From 2-02-FULL-55-14 sp964534125 (lineage in GTDB: Bacteria > Bacteroidota > Ignavibacteria > UBA10030): DNA of 64,000 nt. Positions 54,060-62,872 of the stretch are shown here, piece after piece. The stretch lies in contig CAZHOJ010000013.1 in assembly GCA_964534125.1 (NCBI GenBank), positions 1-64,000 of the forward strand, written 5' to 3'. The position numbers and the translations under genes were made by a program. A model generated the notes under the pieces. It did no database searches. It had not been told where the DNA came from and saw nothing but the letters and a program-made list of their open reading frames with translations. The stretch's first letter is position 1, and every line of letters begins with the position of its first letter.

Positions 54060-55613
54060 ATGACAAAGACCGTTGGCACGAAATGGCTGGGCACCCTGCT
54101 TGTCCTCATCATGAGCGTATCCGGAGCAGCTGTTGGCCAGCTTTCCGTGGGGACGCCGTTCGGAGATCACATGGTGGTCCAGCGTGACCAGCAGAATCCG
54201 TTCTGGGGGTGGGCAGGACCAGGATCATGGATCGAGGTAACATTCAATGGTTTGACGCTTACGGCGAAGAGTGGCGATGATGGAAAATGGTCCGTTCTCC
54301 TTCCCCGGACGCCCGCAGGCGGGCCACACACATTGTCGGTCGTTTCGGGTTCCGATACGCTGTGGATCCGTGATATTCTTGCAGGCGAGGTGTGGCTCGC
54401 CTCCGGACAGTCGAACATGAGTTTCAGGCTCGATCAGACCTCCGGGGCTGATGCTGATATTCCGGATGCATCGTCATCGTTGCTGCGTTTGTGCACGGTC
54501 CCCAGGATGCGTTCCGATACTGCGCAAGCGACCGGAAAGGCTGTCTGGGAGGTCTGCACGCCGAAAGTTGCCGCGCGGTTCAGCGCTGTCGGGTACTACT
54601 TTGGTGATTCACTGGCAAGGATGCTCAAGGTCCCTGTCGGCATCATCCATGCGTCGTGGGGTGGAACCCCCGCTGAATCGTGGGTGCCGACGTCCGTGCT
54701 GCAGGGAGACCCGATGCTCCATCCGATCCTCGTGCGGTGGGACGAAGCAGCGGCGACCTTTCCGGAGGCCAATGCTGCCTTTCAGCGCGAGTTGCCTCAG
54801 CTGATGGAGAAATGGCGTAAGGACTCAGCAGATGCGGTGAACAAAGGGATGGCCCCGCCTTCCCGTCCGCAGGCCCCAAAAGGACCCGGTCATCGCGATT
54901 CGCCGGCAGGCCAGTGGAACGCGATGATCAATCCGCTTGTACCCTACGGCATACGTGGCGTCATCTGGTATCAAGGGGAAGCGAACGCATCGCGAGCCTA
55001 TCAGTACAGGACGTTGTTTCCGGCTCTCATCAGACATTGGCGGGATGCCTGGAAGGAAGATCTCCCATTCTACTATGTCCAGCTTCCGAACCTGAAGAGG
55101 AGATCGGGCAGCGGGTGGCCCGAGCTGCGGGAGGCTCAGCTCATGACCCTGTCCGTCCCTCACACCGGAATGGTCGTCTCGATCGATGTCGGGGATTCTC
55201 TGGATCTGCATCCCCGCAATAAGAAACCCGTCGGCCATCGCCTTGCCTCGATCGCCCTCAGGGAGACCTACGGAAGCGGGCATGCATCGGGGATGGGCCC
55301 CCTCTATGCAGGGAGCATCATCGGGAATGGGCGCATCCGGATCAGGTTCACGTGCGCCAACGGCGGACTTCAGTTGCTGAAGACGGGCTCCACCGGATTC
55401 GTCATTGCCGGCGAGGACAGTGTGTTCCATGATGCGCAGGCGGCAGTCGAAGGACAGGATGTGGTCGTCTGGAGCACAAAGGTGACGACCCCGATCGCGG
55501 TGCGATACGCATGGGGTGAAAATCCCGCATGGTCGCTCCTGGATGGGAGCAGATCGCCGGCATCACCCTTCAGGACCGATGACTGGCCGGAGACGACCTA
55601 TTCGAGGAGATGA
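54060..55613 (+). CDS. Sialate O-acetylesterase-family esterase (SGNH)
   Basis: 517 residues from the ATG at 54060 (GGAAAG upstream); the signal peptide covers about 1-26. VWLASGQSNMSF gives the nucleophile Ser118, WYQGEANA the oxyanion Gly/Asn region, and DLHPRNKKPVGHRLA the Asp-x-His pair. An Ig-like N-part (GDHMVVQRDQQNPFWGWA) is typical of the family. In polysaccharide loci such enzymes remove acetyl groups; acetylated alginate or pectin is a reasonable target here. It is framed by two terminators. Confidence 0.85.
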   Translation: MTKTVGTKWLGTLLVLIMSVSGAAVGQLSVGTPFGDHMVVQRDQQNPFWGWAGPGSWIEVTFNGLTLTAKSGDDGKWSVLLPRTPAGGPHTLSVVSGSDTLWIRDILAGEVWLASGQSNMSFRLDQTSGADADIPDASSSLLRLCTVPRMRSDTAQATGKAVWEVCTPKVAARFSAVGYYFGDSLARMLKVPVGIIHASWGGTPAESWVPTSVLQGDPMLHPILVRWDEAAATFPEANAAFQRELPQLMEKWRKDSADAVNKGMAPPSRPQAPKGPGHRDSPAGQWNAMINPLVPYGIRGVIWYQGEANASRAYQYRTLFPALIRHWRDAWKEDLPFYYVQLPNLKRRSGSGWPELREAQLMTLSVPHTGMVVSIDVGDSLDLHPRNKKPVGHRLASIALRETYGSGHASGMGPLYAGSIIGNGRIRIRFTCANGGLQLLKTGSTGFVIAGEDSVFHDAQAAVEGQDVVVWSTKVTTPIAVRYAWGENPAWSLLDGSRSPASPFRTDDWPETTYSRR

Positions 55614-55667
55614 CGGTGTCAATGTGGAAGTGGATGCATGACTGACAGGGGGAAGGCACCGGCCGCG

Positions 55668-55679
55668 TGTAACGTTACA
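55668..55679. promoter_or_regulatory. LacI-type palindrome upstream of receptor 3
   Basis: TGTAACGTTACA is a perfect 12-bp palindrome with a central CG, the form expected for LacI-family operators, 81 bases before the receptor ATG and ahead of a terminator-like hairpin. No LacI gene is in the window. Confidence 0.4.
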
Positions 55680-55700
55680 TTCAGGATTTTCGTACCATAG

Positions 55701-55741
55701 GGGACATCCGGGCGTCGTTCCGGATGTCCCTTCTTCTTTTT
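55701..55741 (+). terminator. Intrinsic terminator in the leader of receptor 3
   Basis: GGGACATCCGG, 8-base loop, CCGGATGTCCC (perfect 11-bp stem) followed by the T-rich TTCTTCTTTTT. It ends the esterase transcript, but lies only 19 bases before the receptor ATG at 55760, so it could also act as an attenuator. Confidence 0.8.
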
Positions 55742-55759
55742 CCACGGATGGATGGTGTC

Positions 55760-58285
55760 ATGAATCGGATGTCACTCCTGATGCTGGTCATGATGACAGC
55801 TCATGGCCTTCTCATCTCCCAGCAGGATTTCACCGGGACACTCTCCGGGCTCGTGGTGGATGTCCGAACGCTCGACCCCATCCTGGGCGCAAATGTGGTC
55901 GTCGTGCAACTGCCCACCCGCGGAGCAGCGTCCGACGAAACAGGCCGGTTCCACATTCCGGACCTGCCGGTGGGGACATACAGCGTTCGCGTGACCGCGC
56001 TCGGCTATCAGACGCGCGTCGTGACGAACATCATCGTGACGACAGGACGATCCACACCGGTGCGGATCTCCCTCACAGAAGGTGAGATCACCGCAGAGGA
56101 GGTCGTCGTGCAGGCCTCCTACTTCAGCCGGGCACAACAGCTGTCCCCCATCAGCACGAACATCTACGATCGTTCGGAGATCATGCGCACGCCAGGGAGC
56201 GTCCAGGATGTCCAGCGCATCGTGCAGAACCTTCCGGGTGTGGCCAGCTCCACCGACAATATCAACGAGCTCATTGTCCGCGGCGGGGCGCCGTTCGAGA
56301 ATCTCACCGTCCTCGACGGCATGGAGATCCCGTCCATCAACCATTACGCGAACCAGTTCAACTCCGCTGGGCCGATCAACATGGTCAATGCGGACATGAT
56401 CGAGGATGTGCAGTTCTCCGCCGGCGGATATCCGGCCCAGTTCGGGGATAAATCATCATCCATCATGAATGTGACGGTCCGACAGGGGGATCGCCGTACG
56501 CCTTTCGCATCGAACTCGGGATTCAACTTCGCGGGCATCGGAACGCTCATCGAAGGAGGGATGTTCGACGGCAGGGGGTCGTATATCTTCTCCGCCCGGA
56601 ACAGTCTCCTGGAGGTGTTCGATAAGATCCTTGGTCTCGGCGCCATCTCGCTGACCGCCGTGCCGCGGTACTGGGACGTCCAGACGAAGCTTGTCTATGA
56701 TCTCACCCCGTCCAGCTCGATCATCTTCAACGGACTGTACGGTGACAGCCGTATCACGTTCGAGGGAGAACCGGAAGAGATGGATGAGCTGCGTGCGAAC
56801 ACCGTGGACACCTCAGGCGTCGAGCGCCTGGATCCCGTGACGAAACAGTACGCGGCCGGCCTGACGTACCGGAGTCTCATCGGGGATAAGGGATTCGCGA
56901 GGATCATCCTCTATTCGCAGGGGACGACGGGTGAAGTGGATGTGTTCAATGACGTGTATCATCGGGTGTACGACAGGTCGGGGAACGTGGTACAGCGGCA
57001 GCTCCTTTCAAGCTCACGCGTCTTCCGGAACTCCTCGTTCGAATCCTTCGCGGCGCTCAAGGCGGAGGCGGTCTACAAGGTCCATCCACGGCATGACCTG
57101 AGCGTTGGCGGCCTCGCAGGTACCTCGGTGGACTGGAAGAACGATGTGTACACCCAGAACGATACGCTCCGGTTCGACATCGACCAGAACGGAACGTTTG
57201 AGACCGGTCCCATCGTCCGGCCGGGATGGGATTTCACAATGGAACAGCCGTTCGGTCAGACATGGAAAGCATACCTGTACGCCAGCGACAAGATCGCTCT
57301 GTCACAACATCTCTCGCTGACGCTCGGGCTGCGATATGACTGGTTCTCGTATGCCGACCGTTCCACCATCTCCCCGCGCGGGAGCATCTCCTGGCAGGTC
57401 CTCCCACCGACGACCGTGCTGACGTTCTCCGTCGGCCGCTATACGCAAACGCATCCGTTCCCGTTCTACGGCGATGCCCGGAATACCGGCATCAACAGGA
57501 ACCTGGACTACATGTCCGCTATGCATTATGTGGTGGGAGCGGAGCATATCCTCGACGATGGCCTGAAGCTGAGCGTCGAAGCGTACTACAAGATGTATGA
57601 TAACATCGCCCTCGATGAGGACTTCATCCGGAGCGCGGACGAGACATTCTTCTCCGAAAAGCGGCTTACCGTTGGAGAGCGTCGAGCGTACGGATTTGAG
57701 TTCTTTCTGCAGAAGAAGCAGGTCGAGGACTGGTTCGGGACCTTTAGCCTTTCCCTCTCCAGGACGCGCGATGCGGATAAGCGGATACCTCCCTTGACAG
57801 ACTGGTATGCCTCGGAGTTCGACTATCCTGTCATCATGACTGTCGTCGGCGGCAAGACGGTCAAGGGGGTGCGGGACTGGCTGGATGATGCGCCATTCTT
57901 CCTGAAATATCCTTCGTACATCCTGCCGTTCTCAAACGAAATGGAAGTGGGCTTCAAATACCGGTATCAGAGCGGCAGACCGTATACGCCCAGTGATTTT
58001 GTGACGTGGCGGCAAAGGCGGATGGGGGGCATACGATGGACGTCAGGGACGTGGGTCATGAGCGACAGGGTGAACGCCGAACGGTATCCCGACTACAGCC
58101 GGCTCGACATTCAATGGCTCAGCAGGTACTACTTCCGCTCGTGGAACATCACAGTCTACCTCGCCATCCAGAACCTCCTCAACACGCAGAACGTGTTCTT
58201 CGAAGGGCTCCGGTCTGACGGCAAGAAAGAGACGGTCTATCAGTTCCAGTTCTTCCCGGTAGGAGGGATCGAGATAGAGTTCTGA
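55760..58285 (+). CDS. TonB-dependent receptor 3 (carboxypeptidase-regulatory N-domain)
   Basis: 841 residues from the ATG at 55760; ATGs at 55724 and 55748 fall in or next to the terminator and lack a ribosome site. Signal peptide about 1-20, carboxypeptidase-regulatory domain about 25-105 (LSGLVVDVRTLDPILGANVV), plug about 115-230 (NELIVRGGAPFENLTVLDG, GGYPAQFGDKSSSIMNVTV), then the barrel. It ends GGIEIEF. Unlike the other two receptors it has no companion or PorV-like gene. Its 3' end overlaps the convergent DoxX gene by 46 bases. Confidence 0.9.
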   Translation: MNRMSLLMLVMMTAHGLLISQQDFTGTLSGLVVDVRTLDPILGANVVVVQLPTRGAASDETGRFHIPDLPVGTYSVRVTALGYQTRVVTNIIVTTGRSTPVRISLTEGEITAEEVVVQASYFSRAQQLSPISTNIYDRSEIMRTPGSVQDVQRIVQNLPGVASSTDNINELIVRGGAPFENLTVLDGMEIPSINHYANQFNSAGPINMVNADMIEDVQFSAGGYPAQFGDKSSSIMNVTVRQGDRRTPFASNSGFNFAGIGTLIEGGMFDGRGSYIFSARNSLLEVFDKILGLGAISLTAVPRYWDVQTKLVYDLTPSSSIIFNGLYGDSRITFEGEPEEMDELRANTVDTSGVERLDPVTKQYAAGLTYRSLIGDKGFARIILYSQGTTGEVDVFNDVYHRVYDRSGNVVQRQLLSSSRVFRNSSFESFAALKAEAVYKVHPRHDLSVGGLAGTSVDWKNDVYTQNDTLRFDIDQNGTFETGPIVRPGWDFTMEQPFGQTWKAYLYASDKIALSQHLSLTLGLRYDWFSYADRSTISPRGSISWQVLPPTTVLTFSVGRYTQTHPFPFYGDARNTGINRNLDYMSAMHYVVGAEHILDDGLKLSVEAYYKMYDNIALDEDFIRSADETFFSEKRLTVGERRAYGFEFFLQKKQVEDWFGTFSLSLSRTRDADKRIPPLTDWYASEFDYPVIMTVVGGKTVKGVRDWLDDAPFFLKYPSYILPFSNEMEVGFKYRYQSGRPYTPSDFVTWRQRRMGGIRWTSGTWVMSDRVNAERYPDYSRLDIQWLSRYYFRSWNITVYLAIQNLLNTQNVFFEGLRSDGKKETVYQFQFFPVGGIEIEF

Positions 58286-58731
58286 CCGTCGCGGCCTGCC
58301 CAGAGGACAACGACAATGAATACGGGCTGCAAGAGAAGCCTGAGAAGCAGGCCGACGGTTTCCCCGCCCAGTCCGGTCTCGCCAAAGGAGACCGACGCCA
58401 TGTGGATATTGGCAGGGAAGATGGCAATGAGCAGGGCGACAAGCCCCCAACCCGCCCACCTCCGAAGCCTCGGCACAAGAAGGCCGATCCCCCCGAGGAC
58501 CTCAGCGAGGCCGCTCACATACAATGCGGCGAGCGGGAACGGGATCCACGGAGGCATCTGATGCTCCAGATACCACTCAGGCGTGACGAAGTGGTTCGCG
58601 CCCGCGAGTACGAAGAACGATGCAAGGCCGTATCGCATCCATGTACGACCCCGTCCCCCGGAGCGTCGATCCGGATCTGCCGCTCCTCTGCCCGATTCTA
58701 GTCCGTTTTCGTCAATTTTGTGCTCATTCAT
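58240..58731 (-). CDS. DoxX-like membrane protein
   Basis: 163 residues with four predicted membrane helices: YGLASFFVLAGANHFVTPEW, LAALYVSGLAEVLGGIGLLV, GLVALLIAIFPANIHMA and LLLQPVFIVVVLWAG. This is the DoxX/DoxD-like pattern, small quinone-linked or stress proteins of unclear role. Residues 1-31 are hydrophilic, so Met32 is an alternative start. It runs against receptor 3, with stop codons overlapping tail to tail by 46 bases. Not related to polysaccharide use. Confidence 0.75.
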   Translation of the reverse strand: MNEHKIDENGLESGRGAADPDRRSGGRGRTWMRYGLASFFVLAGANHFVTPEWYLEHQMPPWIPFPLAALYVSGLAEVLGGIGLLVPRLRRWAGWGLVALLIAIFPANIHMASVSFGETGLGGETVGLLLRLLLQPVFIVVVLWAGRDGQNSISIPPTGKNWN

Positions 58732-58881
58732 CGGAACGTTAAGCCCCTCCCTCCCTGTTCATATTGTGTGATCCTGGATTTTTCCATTCTTGAGACTCAT
58801 GTGGCTGGAACCCCCGGTACATAGACAAAATTCCTCCCATGTGCCATCAGCCCTGATACACTAACACCAGAAAGGAATTAC

Positions 58882-60147
58882 ATGAGGAAATCGACGGTCA
58901 CGTGCGATCTTGAAGGTGTTATTGAGACCTTCAACGAAGGAGCCGAGAGCATCTTCGGATACTCGGCAGAGGAGGTGGTAGGGAAGAAGCGGGTATCGCT
59001 CTTCTCACCCGGACAGATCGTGCTCCAGAACGTGGAAGGATGGCTGAAGGAGGCCCGGGAACAGAAGGAATACTCCGGAAAGACCGTCTTCGTTCGGAAG
59101 GACGGCTCGACGTTCCCCGCGCGGATCCGCATCACACCGACCTATCGGAATGGAGAGATGGTCGGATACTGCGGCGTGACAGAACCGCTCGAGAATGAGA
59201 TGGTCGAGGTACCCATCCGGTGGTCGACGAAGCTCATCACGGGGCTCGTCATCACCCGTGCGCCGTTCTTGTCGGCTGCTCTTATGCCGTTGTTCATCGG
59301 GGGCGCCTTTGCTGCGACAATGCTGGGCGATGCACCATTCCCGACGGTCAACTTCCTGCTGACGGTCCTGGGCGTTGCGCTCCTTCATCTTGCCTCGAAT
59401 GTCTTCAATGACTACTTCGACTGGAAGAACGGAACAGACCTTGCCAACGCAAAGTACTTCCTCAAATACAGCGGAGGCAGCAGGGCCATAGAGCTGGGAC
59501 TCATCTCCCTGCAGGGGACATTCAAGCTGGCCGTTGCACTCCTGTCTATCTCGGTCATCATCGGATTGTACCTGACGTTGTTCGTGGGGACCGGCGTCCT
59601 TGTGCTGGGTTCCGTTGGCGCGCTTCTGGGGTACGCATATACCGCGCCTCCGCTCCGGCTTGTGGCCCGCAAGGGGCTTGGTGAGCTGGCCATCAGTCTT
59701 GCTTTCGGTCCGCTCATCACCGCCGGCGTCGGGTATGTCGTGCTTGGCGACTATGACCCGACCTGGATGACGTTCCTCATCGGTGTCCCCGTCGGCCTGC
59801 TCACGACGAACATCCTCGTCATCAACCAGGTGCCGGATGCTGAATCGGATGCAACGACGGGCAAGAACCATCTTGTCGTGGTCCTTGGTGAGAAGAACAC
59901 ACCCTGGCTTTATGGCGGCATCGTTGCCCTGGCAACAGCTGTGCATGCATGGCTTGCTCTCAACGGCAACGCAGCCGGTCCGCTCTGGTGGATGCCGTTC
60001 GGTATTCTCGTCGCCTATGGTGTGTACATCATCCGGTACATGGTCCGCTTCATCGACAAGCGGGAGCTTGTGCATGCGAACATCCAGACCATCATTCTGA
60101 ATGTCGTCTATGGTACTGTGTTCGCGGGTATCATTACTTTCTTCTGA
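58882..60147 (+). CDS. PAS domain fused to UbiA/MenA-type prenyltransferase
   Basis: 421 residues. Residues about 5-102 form a PAS domain (DLEGVIETFNEGAESIFGYS, VFVRKDGSTFPARIRITP, YCGVTE). Residues about 115-421 form a polytopic UbiA-superfamily domain with NVFNDYFDWKNGTD (Asp177, Asp180, Asp186) and NQVPDAESDATTG (Asp319, Asp323), the two Asp-rich motifs that bind prenyl diphosphate through magnesium. GGSRAIELGLIS resembles MenA, so quinone side-chain attachment is likely. The PAS part could sense redox, ligand or light. AGAAAGGAATTAC precedes the ATG. No frameshift or stop separates the parts. Confidence 0.88.
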   Translation: MRKSTVTCDLEGVIETFNEGAESIFGYSAEEVVGKKRVSLFSPGQIVLQNVEGWLKEAREQKEYSGKTVFVRKDGSTFPARIRITPTYRNGEMVGYCGVTEPLENEMVEVPIRWSTKLITGLVITRAPFLSAALMPLFIGGAFAATMLGDAPFPTVNFLLTVLGVALLHLASNVFNDYFDWKNGTDLANAKYFLKYSGGSRAIELGLISLQGTFKLAVALLSISVIIGLYLTLFVGTGVLVLGSVGALLGYAYTAPPLRLVARKGLGELAISLAFGPLITAGVGYVVLGDYDPTWMTFLIGVPVGLLTTNILVINQVPDAESDATTGKNHLVVVLGEKNTPWLYGGIVALATAVHAWLALNGNAAGPLWWMPFGILVAYGVYIIRYMVRFIDKRELVHANIQTIILNVVYGTVFAGIITFF

Positions 60148-60163
60148 TGTACGCTCTTTCTTC

Positions 60164-60207
60164 GGATCCCGGGAAGGCTCTTCCTCTGAGAGCCCTTCAC
60201 GGGATCC
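60164..60207. terminator. Bidirectional hairpin between convergent genes
   Basis: GGATCCCG-GGAAGG-CTCT pairs with AGAGCCCTTCACGGGATCC with one mismatch and one bulge, giving an 18-bp stem just after the UbiA-fusion stop. The opposing gene ends at 60330. It probably ends the rightward transcript. Confidence 0.6.
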
Positions 60208-60229
60208 TGCGCTCTATGACCCATCCTCC

Positions 60230-60299
60230 AACCTGTGACCCGAAACCTGTTACCTGCAACCTCAATTCTGCAACCCTTCCCCCGAAACCCATGTCCTGC
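60230..60299. repeat. Degenerate 7/14-bp tandem repeat array
   Basis: Five consecutive 14-base units start with AACC: AACCTGTGACCCGA, AACCTGTTACCTGC, AACCTCAATTCTGC, AACCCTTCCCCCGA, AACCCATGTCCTGC. Each splits into two heptamers related to AACCTGC (GCAGGTT on the other strand). It lies in the 182-bp gap between convergent genes, after the hairpin. Confidence 0.7.
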
Positions 60300-60329
60300 T
60301 ATCGTTTCGTTCCTTCCCCGCTCTTCCCC

Positions 60330-62837
60330 TCATCGTGCGACCACCACTACCCGCTTCTCGCTCACCGAGAATCCGTGCTGGGCGTTCCACACCTCCATGG
60401 CCAGTATGTACGGTCCTCTGCGGACCCTCCGGCCGCTGTTGTCCAGCCCATCCCACACGAGCATATCCTGGCCTGAATACAGGCCTCCGTCCGCGAGCAT
60501 GCGGACCTCCCGTCCGCGATCATCGAACACGATTGCCTTGATGAAGACAGAAGGGATCGCATACGCATACGCCACGAAGGCCATCTCTTCATATCCATCC
60601 CCATCCGGAGAGAATGGATTTGGGTGGATTTCCAGCTGCGAGGCGGTTTGACGGATAGGAGGGAGGGCGAGATTGGGCTTCCCGGGCGAAGCTTTGACCG
60701 GTCCGGGAGCCGAGGACCATGTGCGTGCTTCGGTTCCGGGTATGTCGGTCCGCAATCGCTCAAGGGAGCGGCCCTCTTCATCCACTGACGGATTGTGCCA
60801 GGCAGCCGAGTAGAGAGTACTGTCGATCGTTCTGCCGGTCGGATCTGCAAGTACGATTCCGTCCTCCGATGCATTGAGACCAAGTCCGTTCGACCTATTC
60901 AGGAGCAGGACGCGAGAACGGAACGGCTCTGTGCGCAGCCAGGAGAACCGGGCAAACAATGAAGAGTCCCCGGCGATCACCGCCAAGCCGCCCGGGGGGA
61001 GGATGATTGCTGTGTCCAGTACCGTCATTGTTCTCAGGCCCGATGCGGTCGGAAGGTCTGTCAGCGTCCACCTGTTGAGGGGGATGCTGACGTCACGGAG
61101 GTTGAGCAGCTCTATCCATTCGCATTCCCCGGGGGGCGGATCGAACATGATCTCGTTCACGACGAGTGACGCCGGAGCGTAGGGAATATCAATAGCTGCC
61201 GTGAGGGTATCATCGAACCGGTCCATGTCTCCCGGAATGTCGAGCCGGGCCACGAGCGTGATAGTCCCCTCGTCCTTGGGTGTCCATTCATATTCGAGCA
61301 TCGACTGCGCGTCGGGCTGAAGCGGTCCGACAGGTACACTGCCAACGAGGCGAGGTTCTGCAACGGGTATTGACGATGCTGCAAGAATGTGTAAGGTGCC
61401 GGGCGGCGTGGCGTTACGTCCGGGATTATCGATGCTCGCATGTATGCTCACCGCGGACCTCTCGTTCACCCATATTGCGACGAGGCTGTCGATGGCACCG
61501 TTCAGCAATGACCGTTGAACGGAATTGACCCGCCCCGGCGTTCCACCCGTCGCTGACCGTGAAGGCAGCCACGTGTCCGAAAGTTCGGAGGGGAGAAGCC
61601 AGTCCCGTCGTTCGAGGCTCGTGCCCGGAATACCCCAGGATGGATCATACGCAACGCTATCGAGCACGAAGCCGTACGAGTCCCTCAGGACAACTGCGTC
61701 GGGCGATGTGTTGTTGAGCGAACTGAACCGGGCCGACTGCCATCGGACCCCCACGAGGTTATGCACATCACCGAGCAGCGAAGAGGCCGAGATGACGACA
61801 TACTCGCCCGGGACGATGAGGAATTCGGTCGGGCTGACGATGGTGTGCTGTGTACCCTTGTCGGAGAGCGTGAGATTCCTGCCATCGATCACGTTGGGAC
61901 CGGGATTGTAGATCTCGATCCATTCCGGTTCGTCCTCGCGGAGCGGTGCGAACATGAACTCTGTTATCACTGCTGCCCGGGGTGCATACCTGACGGCGAA
62001 ACTGACTGACGCTGTATCGTTGGACAGGTCCTGGTCATCCGGCCAGTGGAGGGTGCAGGATGCCGTATGCATACCGTACTTCCGGGTGGCGAAAGGATAC
62101 CGGAACACGAGAGAATCCCCGGCAGGCACGAGCGGGAGGATCGCAATATGACGTTCGATATGCGAGGACGTTTCGGTCAGACTGATGATGACCTCGATCG
62201 ATGCCCCTGCCGCATCCCTCTGCCTGAGATTCCGGACCGTTGAAGAGATGGTGCCTGCTTCGCCGAGCACCATCGGGAGGATGTCCGGGGGAGCGATGGA
62301 GAGGGACAGGTCTGCGCGGGGATCTGCTGCGAGGCCGACATCGTCGATGCGGAGTACGCCGGAGGAGCTTGTGCTGTCCGCCTGCACTTCGAACACGAAC
62401 CTGCCCGGAGCCGATGACGGAAGAAGATGCACGGTGAGATCGACCCGGCGTTCCTGGTATGAATTCGCCGCGTCGATAGAGTCGAATCTTGAGAGCATCA
62501 GGCGACCAGAGTCCGATTCGTGATATACAATGAGAACGAATGGAACGGCTGTTCCGGAGCGGCGCTCGTACCAGCTGAGGGTTCTGAGTGCCCGCTCCGT
62601 CGGATCGATCGCGGCGGTGATGAGGGTCTGGACCACCATGTTGCCGCGGGCGAGGAGGCAGTTGGGAGATGAGCGAGGAACGGATGTTGAAAGCTCGAAG
62701 CCGGATACAGCCCAGCCGTCGGGCAATATGTCTGTTCGGTCGAAAGATTCAGTGAACGGATGGACAGTGAGCTGACCCATTGCCGATGGAGATGCGGCAA
62801 GGAACAGCACAACAGAGACCATGATCAGATGCTTCAT
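60330..62837 (-). CDS. Secreted lamin-tail-domain protein with C-terminal FlgD/T9SS-like domain
   Basis: 835 residues from the ATG at 62837 (GAGGGGG upstream, signal peptide next). Residues about 25-190 are beta-rich, then CARDB-like repeats (about 195-300 and 470-570). Two lamin-tail domains follow the pattern ITEFMFAP-EPEWIEIYNPG (about 305-400) and VNEIMFDPPPGECEWIELLN (about 570-660). The C-terminus IHPNPFSPDGDGYEE to EKRVVVVAR is a gliding/T9SS-type end. Probably a surface or extracellular protein. No catalytic motif is seen and the role is unknown. Confidence 0.72.
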   Translation of the reverse strand: MKHLIMVSVVLFLAASPSAMGQLTVHPFTESFDRTDILPDGWAVSGFELSTSVPRSSPNCLLARGNMVVQTLITAAIDPTERALRTLSWYERRSGTAVPFVLIVYHESDSGRLMLSRFDSIDAANSYQERRVDLTVHLLPSSAPGRFVFEVQADSTSSSGVLRIDDVGLAADPRADLSLSIAPPDILPMVLGEAGTISSTVRNLRQRDAAGASIEVIISLTETSSHIERHIAILPLVPAGDSLVFRYPFATRKYGMHTASCTLHWPDDQDLSNDTASVSFAVRYAPRAAVITEFMFAPLREDEPEWIEIYNPGPNVIDGRNLTLSDKGTQHTIVSPTEFLIVPGEYVVISASSLLGDVHNLVGVRWQSARFSSLNNTSPDAVVLRDSYGFVLDSVAYDPSWGIPGTSLERRDWLLPSELSDTWLPSRSATGGTPGRVNSVQRSLLNGAIDSLVAIWVNERSAVSIHASIDNPGRNATPPGTLHILAASSIPVAEPRLVGSVPVGPLQPDAQSMLEYEWTPKDEGTITLVARLDIPGDMDRFDDTLTAAIDIPYAPASLVVNEIMFDPPPGECEWIELLNLRDVSIPLNRWTLTDLPTASGLRTMTVLDTAIILPPGGLAVIAGDSSLFARFSWLRTEPFRSRVLLLNRSNGLGLNASEDGIVLADPTGRTIDSTLYSAAWHNPSVDEEGRSLERLRTDIPGTEARTWSSAPGPVKASPGKPNLALPPIRQTASQLEIHPNPFSPDGDGYEEMAFVAYAYAIPSVFIKAIVFDDRGREVRMLADGGLYSGQDMLVWDGLDNSGRRVRRGPYILAMEVWNAQHGFSVSEKRVVVVAR

Positions 62838-62872
62838 GGCTTCCCCCTCTGGTGTGGTGATTGTTATTCCCT

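Noticed and set aside
55724..55759. Earlier starts for receptor 3
   Set aside because: ATG 55724 lies inside the terminator stem, and 55748 lacks a ribosome site; the signal peptide begins after 55760.
60230..60299. Repeat array as a CRISPR
   Set aside because: Units are 14 bases, contiguous and degenerate, with no spacers and no cas genes.
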